A stretch of DNA of 64,000 nt from Nereocystis luetkeana (GCA_031213475.1 JARUPZ010000021.1:6858438-6922437); one strand, 5' to 3'; shown: positions 47,001 to 53,631, counted from the stretch's first letter. Notes: generated from the letters alone by a model not told the origin. Numbers and translations: made by a program.

Positions 47001-50000
47001 ACAATGGTAAATAAAACCAACTATTGTTATTAATATTACGGGGGGCCATAGTTAACAGGACCAAATATTGTTAGTAAAAATTGTTAAACATATAGTTTTT
47101 TATGTATACCATAGGTCCTGTTAACTATGGCCCCCCGTAATAGTAAAAAATAGCGAAATATATAGGTTTTCGTGAGGGCCGTAGGCCCTATTCAATGTGG
47201 TCCCGAAATAACAGGGAAACGGTGTTGCGTCAAAGAAGGATGAAACAAAAATGAATCAAAAAAAAAAATCCTCACCTCCCAGTAGCATGCGGCTGCGGAA
47301 AACGCCACCGACTGGAACTCCACATGCGCCGGCCACGATTTGTCCAGGCCCGGCGCAAGATTGGGGCCGTGCATCAGCCCAAGCGTCTGGGTGTAAAACT
47401 GGTGGAACAAGCGGAAGGAAAAGGTTGGTCGGGATCCCCGAACAGTTTTTACTATCGTTACAGTAGTGCTGGCTATCATACGCTACCGACAACAAAAAAA
47501 CTCGTAATCGACACGATTTCGTTTCGACCTTTGATACAACAATACTCGGGATTTTTAGCGATTTCACGGGATTCGGAACGATCGCCCCCGTAAGTCTTTG
47601 GAAATCCCGTCCCCGTCTAAACGTGATGCCGCGCGGATCGTGATGTCCCGGTCCCGTCCAGACTGATCCCGTGAAAACATCGGTGGTACATCCCGATCCC
47701 ATCCAACCGAGTCCCGCGACTTTTTTAATGTCAAAATCCCGAGGACTGACTGCCCTGTCAGCAGCAGCCTACGAGTCACTCCTGCTATAAAACAACGCAG
47801 GCCCATGTGCCTATTTTTTCATTTGCTCTCCTTTTTTTTTCACGTTTTCCCCCGCGTAAATTACCGGTGAGTAGCATTTGTTTGCTCAAAAGCCTGTTAT
47901 CGATTGGGTTAAGACCCAAATGGGGTGCGTTGCAGTAAGGTGAGAGGGCGGCGGCGGTAGCGGCGCTGGTGCCTCACATTCCTGGCCTCAGCGGCAAAGT
48001 TCGGCGACGATCGTTACTCAAACGACTCTTATTAGGTTTTTGCTCCACCACTAGTTGGACATACGTAGGCATACGCTATGGGCACCAGTTTCGTTGGTTA
48101 TGTCTACGCTACGGGGAGCAGGTCTATTGGACCCAGTAGGTCTACGCCGCGGCGACTAGCTCCTGCGCAGGTCTACGCTGCGGCGAGCAGTTGTTGCATA
48201 GGTCTACGCTCCGCGGACCAGTTGCTGGGTAGGTCCACGTTACGGGGTGTGCGTCGCAGTGTTTGCGAGGGCGGGTTAGCGGCGGCGGTGGCGGCGTCTC
48301 ACATCCCTGGCCTTGGCGGCTAGCTTGGCGATGATCGTCGGCTTCAGCTTCGTCCTGGCGCGGTCTTTGACGGCCTTCTCGTAAAAACAAGCCTGAGCCT
48401 GTGTGCGTCAAGCACGCCGCCACATGGCCGGGGGGGGGGGGGGGGGGGCGTTAGCACAGGCTCGAGTCACGAGGGTGAGCCACACAATGAAACGACAAAT
48501 TAACAGCATCGACACCTTGGAGGGGCCAAGATCTACTGCCGACGTTACGAGATGCCGTGCAGGACCTGCGTAGCGAGACAGTTCAACCCAGGAAACACGC
48601 CCTACTCTTTGTGTAGATCATGCAGGTGACGCGGCTTCCGCCCATCAATGAGCTAGATCATACAGATCATACAGATCATCTGCCCTGAAAGCTCTAGATC
48701 AGGATCATCTGTAGATGATCTGTAGATGACCTGAATAGTTATCCGTCCGCGACGTAAAAGCATCATTTAACAACGACAGCACGAAGCGGAAACGGCAAGA
48801 ACAGCGGCAACAACAAACAACAACAGCTGCAAAAAATAACAGCTACCAGTTTACAGCAGGGGTCCCTCGACGATGCCGATGAAACCGCTATCGCGGGGGA
48901 CCATATTGAACAGGACCTACGATACACACAACAACCTATATATTTCGCTATTTTTACGAACAATATTTTGGTCCTATTTACTACTGTATGGCCCCCCGTA
49001 ATAGCAACAGACGGGGATCAATCTGCGTCACAGCGGGCGGGATAACACCGGGGTGCCCGCTAAAACGCCAGTGTATTGGCCTGATATTGAGAGCACATAC
49101 CGACAATATCAAGATATCACCACTCCAGCAGCAGCAGCAGTAGCAACAGCAACAGCAGGAGCAGGAGCAGCAACAGCGACAGCAGTAGCAGCAGCAGCAG
49201 CAACAACACCACCACCATGAAACCATAGAACCACATAGGCGTCGCCGTATATGCGCATCAGCCACTGACCTCTGCCATACGAAACACCACACCAGACAAA
49301 CGAACAGCGCTTCACCAAAACACAGACCGACCACGCAGCCAGCTATCGCCGCCCCTTCACCTGCGCGAGCATGAGAGTCGCCGCCGCGTTGAGCCCGTCG
49401 GGAATGAGGTCTTGCGTCAGTGTTCCCACCAGTCCTCCGACCACGCTCTCGCGGACGTGCTGAAAGATGCCGGCCGACACCTGGAATCGGTGGCATGCCG
49501 CCTTGAGACCCTGCCCCAGAATTGTAGGCACGAACAAAACAGGGGGGTTCGGGAGACGGCCACAAGAGGCCAAAACCAGGGTGAATTAATTCTCAAATTA
49601 ATTATCAACCATGGGGAAAGAAAAAAAAACGTTTCGTCACATGCGTGAATCGGCGACTCAATACCCAGGATGCCTGTTACGGGGGGCCATAGTTAATAGG
49701 ACCTATGGTACACATAAAAACCTACATACTTGACCATTTTTACTCACAATATTTGGTCCTATTAACTATGGTCCCCCGTAACACTATTGATGGGATTCAC
49801 AAAAGAACGCAATATTCGGGAATCAGTGCACCGAAGTTGAAGTGGGAAGCACCGACTCACAACATAATGAGTCCAGCCTGGCACAGCTTTCCGATTTCTT
49901 AGCAGTCAGGTGTCTGATACTCCGTCGCGTTCACAAAACAAGACTCCACGGCTAGTTCCTGATAGCTTGGTGTGCTACTTAGTTCTAGATATCGGTGGGT

Positions 50001-53000
50001 GTGTTACCCAGTTCTTGATATAGGTGGGTGTGTTACCCAGTTCTTTATAGATTGGTGTGTTACTTGCCGTAGTTCTTGGTCGATTGATGCGCCACAAAAA
50101 CAAAAAACAAAAAACGCAACTGAGCGCAACGTCGGGCGTAGTCACACTGCATCACAACTGTCCCCCCCACCATCGTAATCATCGCCAGGACAAAGCGGAG
50201 ACTTCGGGAGCCCAGATTCGAGGCATCGCAGTTGACGGCGCTGCAGCCGAAAAGCATTTGCAGTAGTCGGCGTCGAGACACAAAACATAACAGCACTGGA
50301 TACGAACACAAAAAACGACAGGGGAGCACGCCCCCCCCTCCCCCCCCCCCCCCCCCCCCGTGACATGCCTACACCCTCCCCCGCGTAACGAGACGAGCCG
50401 ACGAGGGGAAAGAAAGGGATGAAGAAATTTTTGGGATAAAAAAAAAGCAAGGCACCACACCATCAGCGGCGGGGAGGGGGGGGGGAGGAGAGCCTGCCTG
50501 CTGTGCGACACCGGACCTGAGACACGACTATTACGATGGACCATATTAAACAGGACCTACGGTACGCACAAAAAACTACGTATTTCGCTATTTTTACCAA
50601 CAAAATTCGGTCCCATTTACTATGGCCATCCGTAACATTGACGGAGAGAGAGGAGAAAAGAAGGGGGGAAGGGAAAAAATGGGATGAAAAAAATAAAACA
50701 AAACAAAAACAAAACAAAACGAAGCAAGACGCACCGCTTCCGTGCTCCGATCCTCCTCGCTGGCGCTTCTGCTCTCGTGGGCGCCCAGGTTGTAGAGGAC
50801 GCAGGCCCTCTCGAAGAGAAGGGTGCTCTGCGTGCTCTTCTTGTTGGGGTTGAAGGCATCCCCCCACTTGAATCCCACCCGCACCTGACGCAAGGCCAAG
50901 TCAGGTGCAACAACAGAACAAGGACAGGATAGAAGCCAACACATCAGGAGCAGACCAGGAACAGATCAGAAACAGATCAGGTCAGAGCACAGACCCAGAG
51001 AAGAACAGAACAGCGCGGGTCATGACAGGCATTACGATAAGTTCCCTGTATGCCCCCTCCCCCCCCCCCCCCCCGACTTGAACCCCACCCGCACCTAAGA
51101 CAGCACCGAAGACAACACAAGGCGACAGAACAGCGCAGAGCACAACGACCCCGGGAAATTTCAGGGGAAGTTTCTTTTGCTACAAGCACCCCGTCGAAAG
51201 AACATAACTATTCATACATATTTACCCTGGACGATGTGTCAAGCTATTAGGCTTTGTGTGAGGCAAGGTGTGCCCTACACACTTCAGCAGCAATTGCAGG
51301 TGAGGAAACCAAGAAAGAAAGAAAAAAAAAATGGGGGTTTGTGCAGAAATCAGGTAATATCATAAAGTTTCTTGGCCCATTTAGAACCGCAGTCCCGTTT
51401 TGGGGACAAAACCGGTCAAATTCCAAGCGTTTTGTCCCCAAAACGAGACTGCGGTCCTAAAAAGGTGAATTCCCCACCAATGGTATTTCTTTGAAATATG
51501 GTAAGAACGTGCTGTCGCGTAGTAGTGAATCCGTCGTGGTGTGCATGAATACTTCGTACAACGATAGGGGGAGGCTCGAATCCTAGTATTTAATTTCTTG
51601 GGGCTCCCCACTTTGACGAGCAGCTCTCCATATATGCCCCCAAAAAACAACGGCTTCCAAGAAAAAAGCAGAACCGTTCAACCCTAGCCGTTTCAACCTG
51701 ACCTACCTCCGTCTCCGACACAGGGAACACCGCTTCAAGCGCCTCAAGCTGGGCAGCGTAGCGCAAGATGGCGTCGCGGCCGGTGTCCGAGGGACGGTCG
51801 AGCTGGGTCGCCGTCTGCCTAACGCGTTGGAGCTCCTTCAGGTCCTCGGAGTAGTGCTCTACTTCCTCCTGGCATGGCGGTGGGTGGGTGGGTGGGTAGG
51901 GTAGGGTAGGGTAGGAAGAGGTCGGGGGGTACGGGAGTGGGTGAGAGGGTGGAAGACAGAGGGCTGGGAGGGGAGCAGGGGATAAGGTGGGGGGGGGGGA
52001 GGGGGTGGAGTGCGTTTGCTCATGTTCATGCACGGCCGTAGTCGTATGACCATAGACTCGTGGCACCCCTACAGCGCCGGGACGGAGCGCGTCGGGTGAT
52101 CACCGACCAGGCAGAGCGCGGGGTGTCTACTTGGTGCTGCTGTGGTACAATCGTTTTTGAGGTATAACAGCAGAGCAGCAGCAGCGGCGGCCCGCCTCTC
52201 CTTTCTCCTCTGCCCATGAAGCGTGCGACATGGATGTTGTCCGTGAGCATTTCTCTCCCATGCTCTATGAGGCATCCCCTCTACCAATCCCTTGTTTATG
52301 CCTTACCCTCTATGACAAATCACCAGGGACCAGGGGGGCGACGGGGGGGGGCGCGCGGGGGGGTGAATGTTAATACTCTGCAAAGGTGCCGCTGGCCACT
52401 GACAGCTAAAAAATATGCATAGACACCAGGCAGCTTGATGTCTACCAAAAAAAAAAATCAGTCTCTCTTTCTGGTGTTGCTGCAGCTGTGCAATGTTTGC
52501 TGTGCGACCGCCGGCACCGTCATCGCCGCCACCGCCGCCGCTGCTGCTACTGTTGGTGGTACTGCTACTGTTTTGCTGCTGCTGTTGTCACAGACCCGTT
52601 ACGTCTTCTCCGTGTTCGTAAAATATCGTTCTTGCTGTGCTTCGATTACCCTTTTTCAATACATTTACATACGTACTACTGCTGCTGTAGATTTATGTCT
52701 TGCGATTTCAGATGGAATTTCGGCGATTCGTTTGTCATAACACACAGCCAAACTTATGCCGGAATGGATCTATTACGGGGGGGCATAGTTAATAGGACCT
52801 ATGGTGGACATGAAAACCTATATATTTAACCATTTTTAATCGAAATATTTGGTCATATTAACTATGGTCCCCCGTAATAGACTTGTTTTCAAGTGCGAGG
52901 GAAAAATTTCTGTGGTGATTTTTTTTTTCGCACACAGTCTAGGAAAAATGCTCTCCAACATCTGACCGTTGTCGCACTCAACGAAACTCGCTGCTTACCA

Positions 53001-53631
53001 CAACGTGTATGCACTGACCTTCTTTAGTTGGTACATCGCATACCCACAGGTACATCATATCACGGGTTTCAAATTTACTCTGCGCCTAAAAAAAGGTACT
53101 GCTGCTGCACCCCCTTGGAGCTGGCCGAGGACGGCCTCCGACCGAGGTTCTACAGCTGTCGGCCCGAGATTTATCTTCAGCAGTACAGAGCAAAGATGTA
53201 AGGCGACATGCCAAGGAAGGCAAAACGCGCGCTGTCATGGGTGAAGGGCCGGTTGTTCCACACTAAAAACTAGCCATTTGGGGCCAGTCAAGGCATGTCA
53301 AGGCAAAGTTGCTGCCGTCTGTGTAGGGGGGTGAGAGTGCTGTCTCCTGGCATCTACGATGGCACAGACAGTAGTATACGATTCTCCGATTCACCAAATC
53401 AAACTGCGCGCACGAATTGACTACAGCAGTCAAGTTCCCAGCGACGGCTGTGCGTACCCAAGCTGCCAGCAAGCCGGCGCATATGGTTTGCCAGCAAGTT
53501 TACGTGACAGTCAACAGGCCCGAGCAGAACACGCCTTGGCATACCTTGGAGAACTCCTTCATGAGGTACCGCCTAAGCGGTCCGGCCAGGTCAATAGAAG
53601 CATCGGTCTTCTTGAACGGAACGCTCAGCAT
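24299..53631 (-). CDS. ALIX: ALIX/Bro1-family ESCRT accessory protein with C-terminal UBA domain (22 exons, 991 aa)
   Basis: Twenty-two minus-strand exons join to 2976 nt in one frame with every phase matching. Residues 1 to ~345 form a BRO1 domain, beginning [19 protein letters not shown] and including FKWGDAFN, the [12 protein letters not shown] helix, [14 protein letters not shown] and [11 protein letters not shown]. In this family BRO1 binds CHMP4/Snf7-type ESCRT-III. Residues ~346-774 match the V domain, which in homologues recruits YPXL-bearing cargo or ubiquitin. Residues 775-948 are a Gln/Pro/Gly/Ala-rich linker, the counterpart of the proline-rich region; no clear PSAP or PTAP motif is visible. 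Residues ~950-990 read as a UBA domain ([18 protein letters not shown]...ISKLLSQ), which animal, fungal and plant ALIX proteins as I know them lack. Usual ALIX length is 800-900. The ATG at 53631 coincides with the family N-terminus. The expected role is endosomal sorting, membrane scission and repair; the ubiquitin-binding role is inferred. Confidence 0.9.
24700..25935. repeat. Degenerate tandem array of exon-21 donor-edge copies in ALIX intron 21
   Basis: About five units spaced 140-270 bp. Each resembles the real 25880-25985 junction: TTCCACAGCAATTTCGAGTC, then ATAGTTT-ACCGGCGGGGCT, then GGCGTAGGCGGAAGCGGCTT. Copies centre near 24780, 25030, 25290, 25445, 25640 and 25800. Confidence 0.7.
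25941..26136 (-). CDS. ALIX: ALIX exon 21 (residues 883-948), Ala/Pro linker
   Basis: Acceptor TTGCCAG, donor GCCG|GTAAAA. Starts [16 protein letters not shown] and ends [11 protein letters not shown]. Its donor edge is copied several times in the next intron. Confidence 0.75.
26170..26480. repeat. Poly(G) and GGGTTG-rich low-complexity sequence
   Basis: A G-run of about 27 near 26203-26229 is followed by TTGGGT/GTTGGGGT-type repeats to about 26480, within ALIX intron 20. Confidence 0.85.
26945..27235 (-). mobile_element. Family C element headed by a poly(G/C) run
   Basis: Contains the family signature, read on the minus strand: GTACTCGAT...CATGCATGGCCGTAGTCGTATGACC...CCGGGACGGAGCATGTCGGG...GCGCGAAGCGCCGTGAGGTG. 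Poly(C) tracts lie at both sides (26949-26980 and 27224-27234). Confidence 0.6.
27371..27466. mobile_element. Family A MITE
   Basis: In ALIX intron 20. CCTCTTTAGAACCGCAGTCC left arm, GAATGCGGTCCTAAAAAAGG right arm. Confidence 0.7.
27561..27808 (-). CDS. ALIX: ALIX exon 20 (residues 800-882), Pro/Gln/Gly/Tyr linker
   Basis: Acceptor GTAGCAG, donor CAT|GTGCGT. Contains [10 protein letters not shown], a ten-Gln run and several Y-P/G repeats (YPS, PYGQ, PGGYGG). Disordered; equivalent in position to the PRR of ALIX. Confidence 0.78.
28034..28138. mobile_element. Family B MITE
   Basis: ATACGGGGGGCCATAGTAAA ... TTTACTATGGCCCCCCGTAA, in ALIX intron 19. Confidence 0.85.
28651..28771. mobile_element. 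Family B MITE with a small internal insertion
   Basis: Right arm interrupted by TGTATACAAGTATAT before TTACTATGGTCCCCCG. Confidence 0.75.
28799..29018. mobile_element. Two family B MITEs in tandem
   Basis: 28799-28911 and 28913-29018 stand almost end to end, each with both palindromic arms. With 28651-28771 this makes three copies within 370 bp. Confidence 0.8.
29505..29865. repeat. (ATC/ATG)n imperfect microsatellite next to the exon 19 donor
   Basis: About 360 bp of TCATCATCA with TATTATGATC variants, beginning about 15 nt inside ALIX intron 19. Confidence 0.95.
29880..29955 (-). CDS. ALIX: ALIX exon 19 (residues 775-800), Gln/Pro linker
   Basis: Acceptor CTTGGCAG after a long C-tract, with two further in-phase AGs just downstream, so the exact start is uncertain by 3-9 nt. 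Donor ACCG|GTGGGT, followed at once by a (GAT)n array. Encodes a seven-Gln run and PPPSTG. Confidence 0.7.
30629..30735. mobile_element. Family B MITE
   Basis: TTACGGGGGACCATAGTTAA ... TCAACTATGGTTCCCCGTAA, in ALIX intron 18. Confidence 0.8.
30745..30996 (-). mobile_element. Family C element
   Basis: Same order as 26945-27235: CGACGCTGTCATCCACATGCA, then AGTAGGATACAGTTTACCCTTCATGCG..., ending in GATATCGAATACCTC and a C-run. Confidence 0.65.
30996..31290. repeat. (CCAA)n/(CCGA)n tetranucleotide repeat
   Basis: Nearly 300 bp of CCAACCAA with CCGACCGA interruptions in ALIX intron 18. Antisense frames encode artefactual Gly/Trp/Val repeats. Confidence 0.95.
31399..31518 (-). CDS. ALIX: ALIX exon 18 (residues 735-774)
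   Basis: Acceptor CAAACAG, donor CAG|GTAAAG. Charged helix [16 protein letters not shown] ending the V domain. Confidence 0.83.
31586..31965. mobile_element. Three family D elements in a row, each with a poly(G) head
   Basis: Signature: G-run, GTACTC(A/G)TTTGTTGCTTG, TTGACCATTGACCACGCATCCCTTTCGAGACGGAGC. Copies begin at about 31586, 31685 and 31865. Solitary copies are near 34610 (inverted), 36770, 38650, 40060 and 40195 (inverted) and 56195 (inverted). Confidence 0.55.
31966..32176 (+). mobile_element. Family C element
   Basis: Poly(G) then GTGTACTCGACATCATGCATGG, CCGGGCCGGAGCACGTCGGG, GCGAAGCGCCGTGAGGTGTT and a CATGAACGGTGAGCTGCATCC end. Confidence 0.65.
32680..33180. repeat. (CAC)n/(CCA)n microsatellite of ~500 bp
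   Basis: Dense CACCAC, CACCAA and GCCACC units in ALIX intron 17. It creates long spurious ORFs in every frame. Confidence 0.97.
33285..33462 (-). CDS. ALIX: ALIX exon 17 (residues 675-734)
   Basis: Acceptor CGCGCAG, donor CTG|GTGAGA. Encodes [18 protein letters not shown] and [18 protein letters not shown], the highly conserved 'L.EG..FY..L' end of the V domain. Confidence 0.93.
34131..34228. mobile_element. Family A MITE
   Basis: TTGACCCCTTTTAGAACCTCA ... GCGGTTCTAAAAGGGTTAA, in ALIX intron 16. Confidence 0.8.
34476..34583. mobile_element. Family B MITE
   Basis: ATTACGGGGGGCCATAGTTA ... TTAACTATGGCCCCCCGTAA. Confidence 0.85.
34610..34740 (-). mobile_element. Family D element between two poly(C) runs
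   Basis: Two C-runs (about 34618-34640 and 34705-34736) flank CTCCGTCTCGAAAGGGATGCG and the rest of the family D signature in reverse. Confidence 0.5.
34803..34976 (-). CDS. ALIX: ALIX exon 16 (residues 617-675)
   Basis: Acceptor GCCGTAG, donor GGGAG|GTATGA. Encodes [19 protein letters not shown] and [16 protein letters not shown] of the V-domain long helix. Confidence 0.87.
35190..35510. repeat. CCT/CTC-rich tract and a direct repeat in ALIX intron 15
   Basis: A ~35-bp unit (GGGCTGTACATTTCCAAATG...CCTCCTCC) occurs twice at 35165-35260, followed by pure CCT/CTC low complexity. Confidence 0.85.
35542..35595 (-). CDS. ALIX: ALIX exon 15 (residues 599-617), short
   Basis: Only 54 nt: acceptor TAGATCAG, donor GAGAT|GTAAGT. 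A nearer AG at GCGTAG gives a frame that does not join exon 16, so this acceptor was chosen by phase. Encodes [16 protein letters not shown]. Confidence 0.75.
35655..35770. mobile_element. Family B MITE, diverged
   Basis: CATGGCGGAGGGCCAGAGTAATCAGGACCC ... TGGTCCCGATTTCTATTTTCCCCC, with the family's AT-rich core. Confidence 0.4.
36325..36433 (-). CDS. ALIX: ALIX exon 14 (residues 563-599)
   Basis: Acceptor TTTGTAG, donor AACAG|GTACAA. Helix [19 protein letters not shown]. Confidence 0.87.
37114..37233. mobile_element. Family B MITE with duplicated left arm
   Basis: CCATAGTAAATAGGACC occurs twice in succession at the left. Right arm GGCCCTATTTAGTATGGCCCC. Confidence 0.65.
37601..37718 (-). 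CDS. ALIX: ALIX exon 13 (residues 524-563)
   Basis: Acceptor GCTGCCAG, donor AGCG|GTAATG. Encodes [18 protein letters not shown], the counterpart of the LL..P...L...IPS motif. Confidence 0.87.
37820..38080 (+). mobile_element. Family C element
   Basis: G-run then GTGTACTCGATATCATGCATGG, CGGGACGGAGCACGTCGGGT, AGCGCGAAGCGAAACGTGGG. It extends to GTGGGGGGCGCACTTGCATA. Confidence 0.6.
38650..38745 (+). mobile_element. Family D element
   Basis: G-run, GTACTCATTTGTTGCTTGCC, ATCCCTTTCGAGACGGAGCACC. Confidence 0.5.
38800..39245. repeat. GATC-word tandem repeats
   Basis: First ATGATCTGT units (38810-38900), then about ten degenerate AGATGATCTAC(T/C)GTAG / GCAGGATCTAGATGATC units (39055-39245), ending 18 bp before the exon 12 donor. 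Confidence 0.85.
39263..39386 (-). CDS. ALIX: ALIX exon 12 (residues 482-523)
   Basis: Acceptor GTTTCCAG, donor AAG|GTACCA. Encodes [17 protein letters not shown], equivalent to the F..RW...PS..L region of the V domain. Confidence 0.88.
39528..39561 (-). pseudogene. Decayed copy of the 3' edge of ALIX exon 11
   Basis: The 21 nt at 39531-39551 are identical to 40538-40558, covering the last codons of exon 11. The donor GT is kept, but GTGAG has become GTGCT. Confidence 0.65.
40537..40628 (-). CDS. ALIX: ALIX exon 11 (residues 452-482)
   Basis: Acceptor TTTCTTAG, donor GATGC|GTGAGT, leaves in phase 2. Helical segment [18 protein letters not shown]. Confidence 0.87.
41732..41851 (-). CDS. ALIX: ALIX exon 10 (residues 412-451)
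   Basis: Acceptor TGATTCAG, donor AAG|GTATGT. Encodes [12 protein letters not shown] and [17 protein letters not shown], matching the conserved LPAAI...P..I....GG region of the V domain. Confidence 0.9.
42235..42380. mobile_element. Family E element
   Basis: TATCACACAGGGTGGTAAGATAACACACCCCC...GAGCGATGCATGCGTCTATGG, as at 11000, 55785 and 59965. Confidence 0.5.
42368..42598. repeat. Tandem repeat of a ~28-bp palindromic unit, ~8 copies
   Basis: Unit TATCACCCGTGTGATACGGTGT plus a 5-8-bp spacer. TATCAC..GTGATA is itself an inverted repeat and matches the ends of family E. In ALIX intron 9. Confidence 0.9.
42679..42839 (-). CDS. ALIX: ALIX exon 9 (residues 358-411)
   Basis: Acceptor TGCACAG, donor GCG|GTGAGT. 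V-domain start: [16 protein letters not shown], then an amphipathic helix. Confidence 0.88.
43105..43196. mobile_element. Family A MITE
   Basis: GGTTTAGAACCGCAGTCCCG ... GCTGCGGTTCTAAAAGGGTTA, in ALIX intron 8. Confidence 0.75.
44149..44339 (-). CDS. ALIX: ALIX exon 8 (residues 294-358), BRO1 to V-domain junction
   Basis: Acceptor TCGCTAG, donor GCAG|GTTTGT. Encodes [15 protein letters not shown], corresponding to the 'DN.IY...VP' end of BRO1, then [12 protein letters not shown] decayed paralogue lies in the preceding intron. Confidence 0.9.
44425..44655 (-). pseudogene. Decayed duplicate of ALIX exon 8 in intron 7
   Basis: Read on the minus strand, 44655-44575 matches the exon 8 acceptor edge and its first ~13 codons ([13 protein letters not shown] against [13 protein letters not shown]). 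After an ~80-bp insertion, 44500-44425 matches the following part (ATCGCGAAGCCGATGACTTC against ATCGTGAAGTCAATGGCGTC). The acceptor TAG has become TGG. Confidence 0.75.
45041..45146. mobile_element. Family A MITE with an internal duplication
   Basis: TAACCCCTTTAGAACTCCAG left arm; CCCCAATCGTCCCCAAAACG shows a doubled GTCCCCAA before the right arm. In ALIX intron 7. Confidence 0.7.
45150..45330. repeat. (CAC/CAA)n microsatellite
   Basis: About 180 bp of ACCACCAAC units directly downstream of the exon 7 donor. Confidence 0.95.
45337..45449 (-). CDS. ALIX: ALIX exon 7 (residues 257-294)
   Basis: Acceptor TGGGCAG, donor CACAA|GTGAGC, leaves in phase 2. Encodes [16 protein letters not shown], the late BRO1 helix. 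Confidence 0.88.
45955..46265. repeat. CGATACGATACCGATAAACAAC-like degenerate tandem repeat
   Basis: Roughly ten imperfect ~30-bp units (GATACCGATAAACAAC core) in ALIX intron 6. Confidence 0.8.
46641..46823. mobile_element. Two family A MITEs, head to tail, diverged
   Basis: 46641-46738 is complete; 46739-46823 lacks the terminal arm. Confidence 0.65.
46989..47215. mobile_element. Family B cluster: half copy, full copy, half copy
   Basis: A left half at 46989-47025, a complete palindrome at 47037-47142 and a right half at 47143-47215. It looks like one copy inserted into another. Confidence 0.7.
47276..47398 (-). CDS. ALIX: ALIX exon 6 (residues 216-256)
   Basis: Acceptor TTCCACCAG, donor GAG|GTGAGG. 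Encodes FYTQTLGLM and [17 protein letters not shown]. Confidence 0.9.
47939..48023 (-). pseudogene. Decayed copy of the 3' edge of ALIX exon 5
   Basis: Resembles 48265-48346. On the minus strand ACGATCGTCGCC...GCCAGGAATGTGAGG parallels ACGATCATCGCC...GCCAGGGATGTGAGA. The donor GTGAG is intact and the GGCGGCGG-rich intron start is copied too. Confidence 0.75.
48080..48250. repeat. ~29-bp minisatellite between exon 5 and its ghost
   Basis: About six units of GGTCTACGCTGCGGCGAGCA followed by a short variable stretch. Confidence 0.85.
48303..48398 (-). CDS. ALIX: ALIX exon 5 (residues 184-215)
   Basis: Acceptor CACACAG, donor GAT|GTGAGA. Encodes [13 protein letters not shown] and [11 protein letters not shown], completing the AQAQ motif begun in exon 4. 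Confidence 0.9.
48896..49004. mobile_element. Family B MITE
   Basis: GGGGGACCATATTGAACAGG ... TGGCCCCCCGTAATAG, in ALIX intron 4. Confidence 0.75.
49361..49510 (-). CDS. ALIX: ALIX exon 4 (residues 134-183)
   Basis: Acceptor GGGGCAG, donor CAG|GTGAAG. Encodes [16 protein letters not shown] and AATLMLAQ of the BRO1 TPR-like helices. Confidence 0.9.
49678..49783. mobile_element. Family B MITE
   Basis: TTACGGGGGGCCATAGTTAA ... TTAACTATGGTCCCCCGTAA, in ALIX intron 3. Confidence 0.85.
49965..50085. repeat. ~31-bp tandem repeat, about four units
   Basis: Units of GTTCTTGATATAGGTGGGTG followed by TGTTACCCA, in ALIX intron 3. Confidence 0.75.
50530..50636. mobile_element. Family B MITE, diverged
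   Basis: ATTACGATGGACCATATTAAAC ... TTTACTATGGCCATCCGTAA. Confidence 0.65.
50735..50884 (-). CDS. ALIX: ALIX exon 3 (residues 84-133)
   Basis: Acceptor GCGTCAG, donor GCG|GTGCGT. Encodes VGFKWGDAF and [12 protein letters not shown], the most diagnostic BRO1 segments. A decayed copy of its acceptor edge is at 51071-51100. Confidence 0.93.
51071..51100 (-). pseudogene. Decayed copy of the 5' edge of ALIX exon 3
   Basis: On the minus strand CTTAG|GTGCGGGTGGGGTTCAAGT parallels the real GTCAG|GTGCGGGTGGGATTCAAGT at 50888-50866. The acceptor AG is kept, but the following coding sequence is replaced by poly(G). Confidence 0.65.
51376..51465. mobile_element. Family A MITE
   Basis: CCCATTTAGAACCGCAGTCC ... 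GACTGCGGTCCTAAAAAGG, in ALIX intron 2. Confidence 0.75.
51707..51868 (-). CDS. ALIX: ALIX exon 2 (residues 30-83)
   Basis: Acceptor ATGCCAG, donor GAG|GTAGGT. Encodes [15 protein letters not shown] and [15 protein letters not shown], the early helices of BRO1. Confidence 0.9.
52021..52135 (+). mobile_element. Family C element, truncated
   Basis: CATGCACGGCCGTAGTCGTATGACC ... GGGACGGAGCGCGTCGGGTGA, in ALIX intron 1. Confidence 0.5.
52772..52880. mobile_element. Family B MITE
   Basis: ATTACGGGGGGGCATAGTTA ... TTAACTATGGTCCCCCGTAA, in ALIX intron 1. Confidence 0.85.
53545..53631 (-). CDS. ALIX: ALIX exon 1 (residues 1-29)
   Basis: ATG at 53631-53629, donor AAG|GTATGC. The first strand of BRO1 (LSVPFKKT) follows the Met directly, as in known ALIX proteins. 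The frame is open a little upstream but has no other ATG. Confidence 0.85.
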
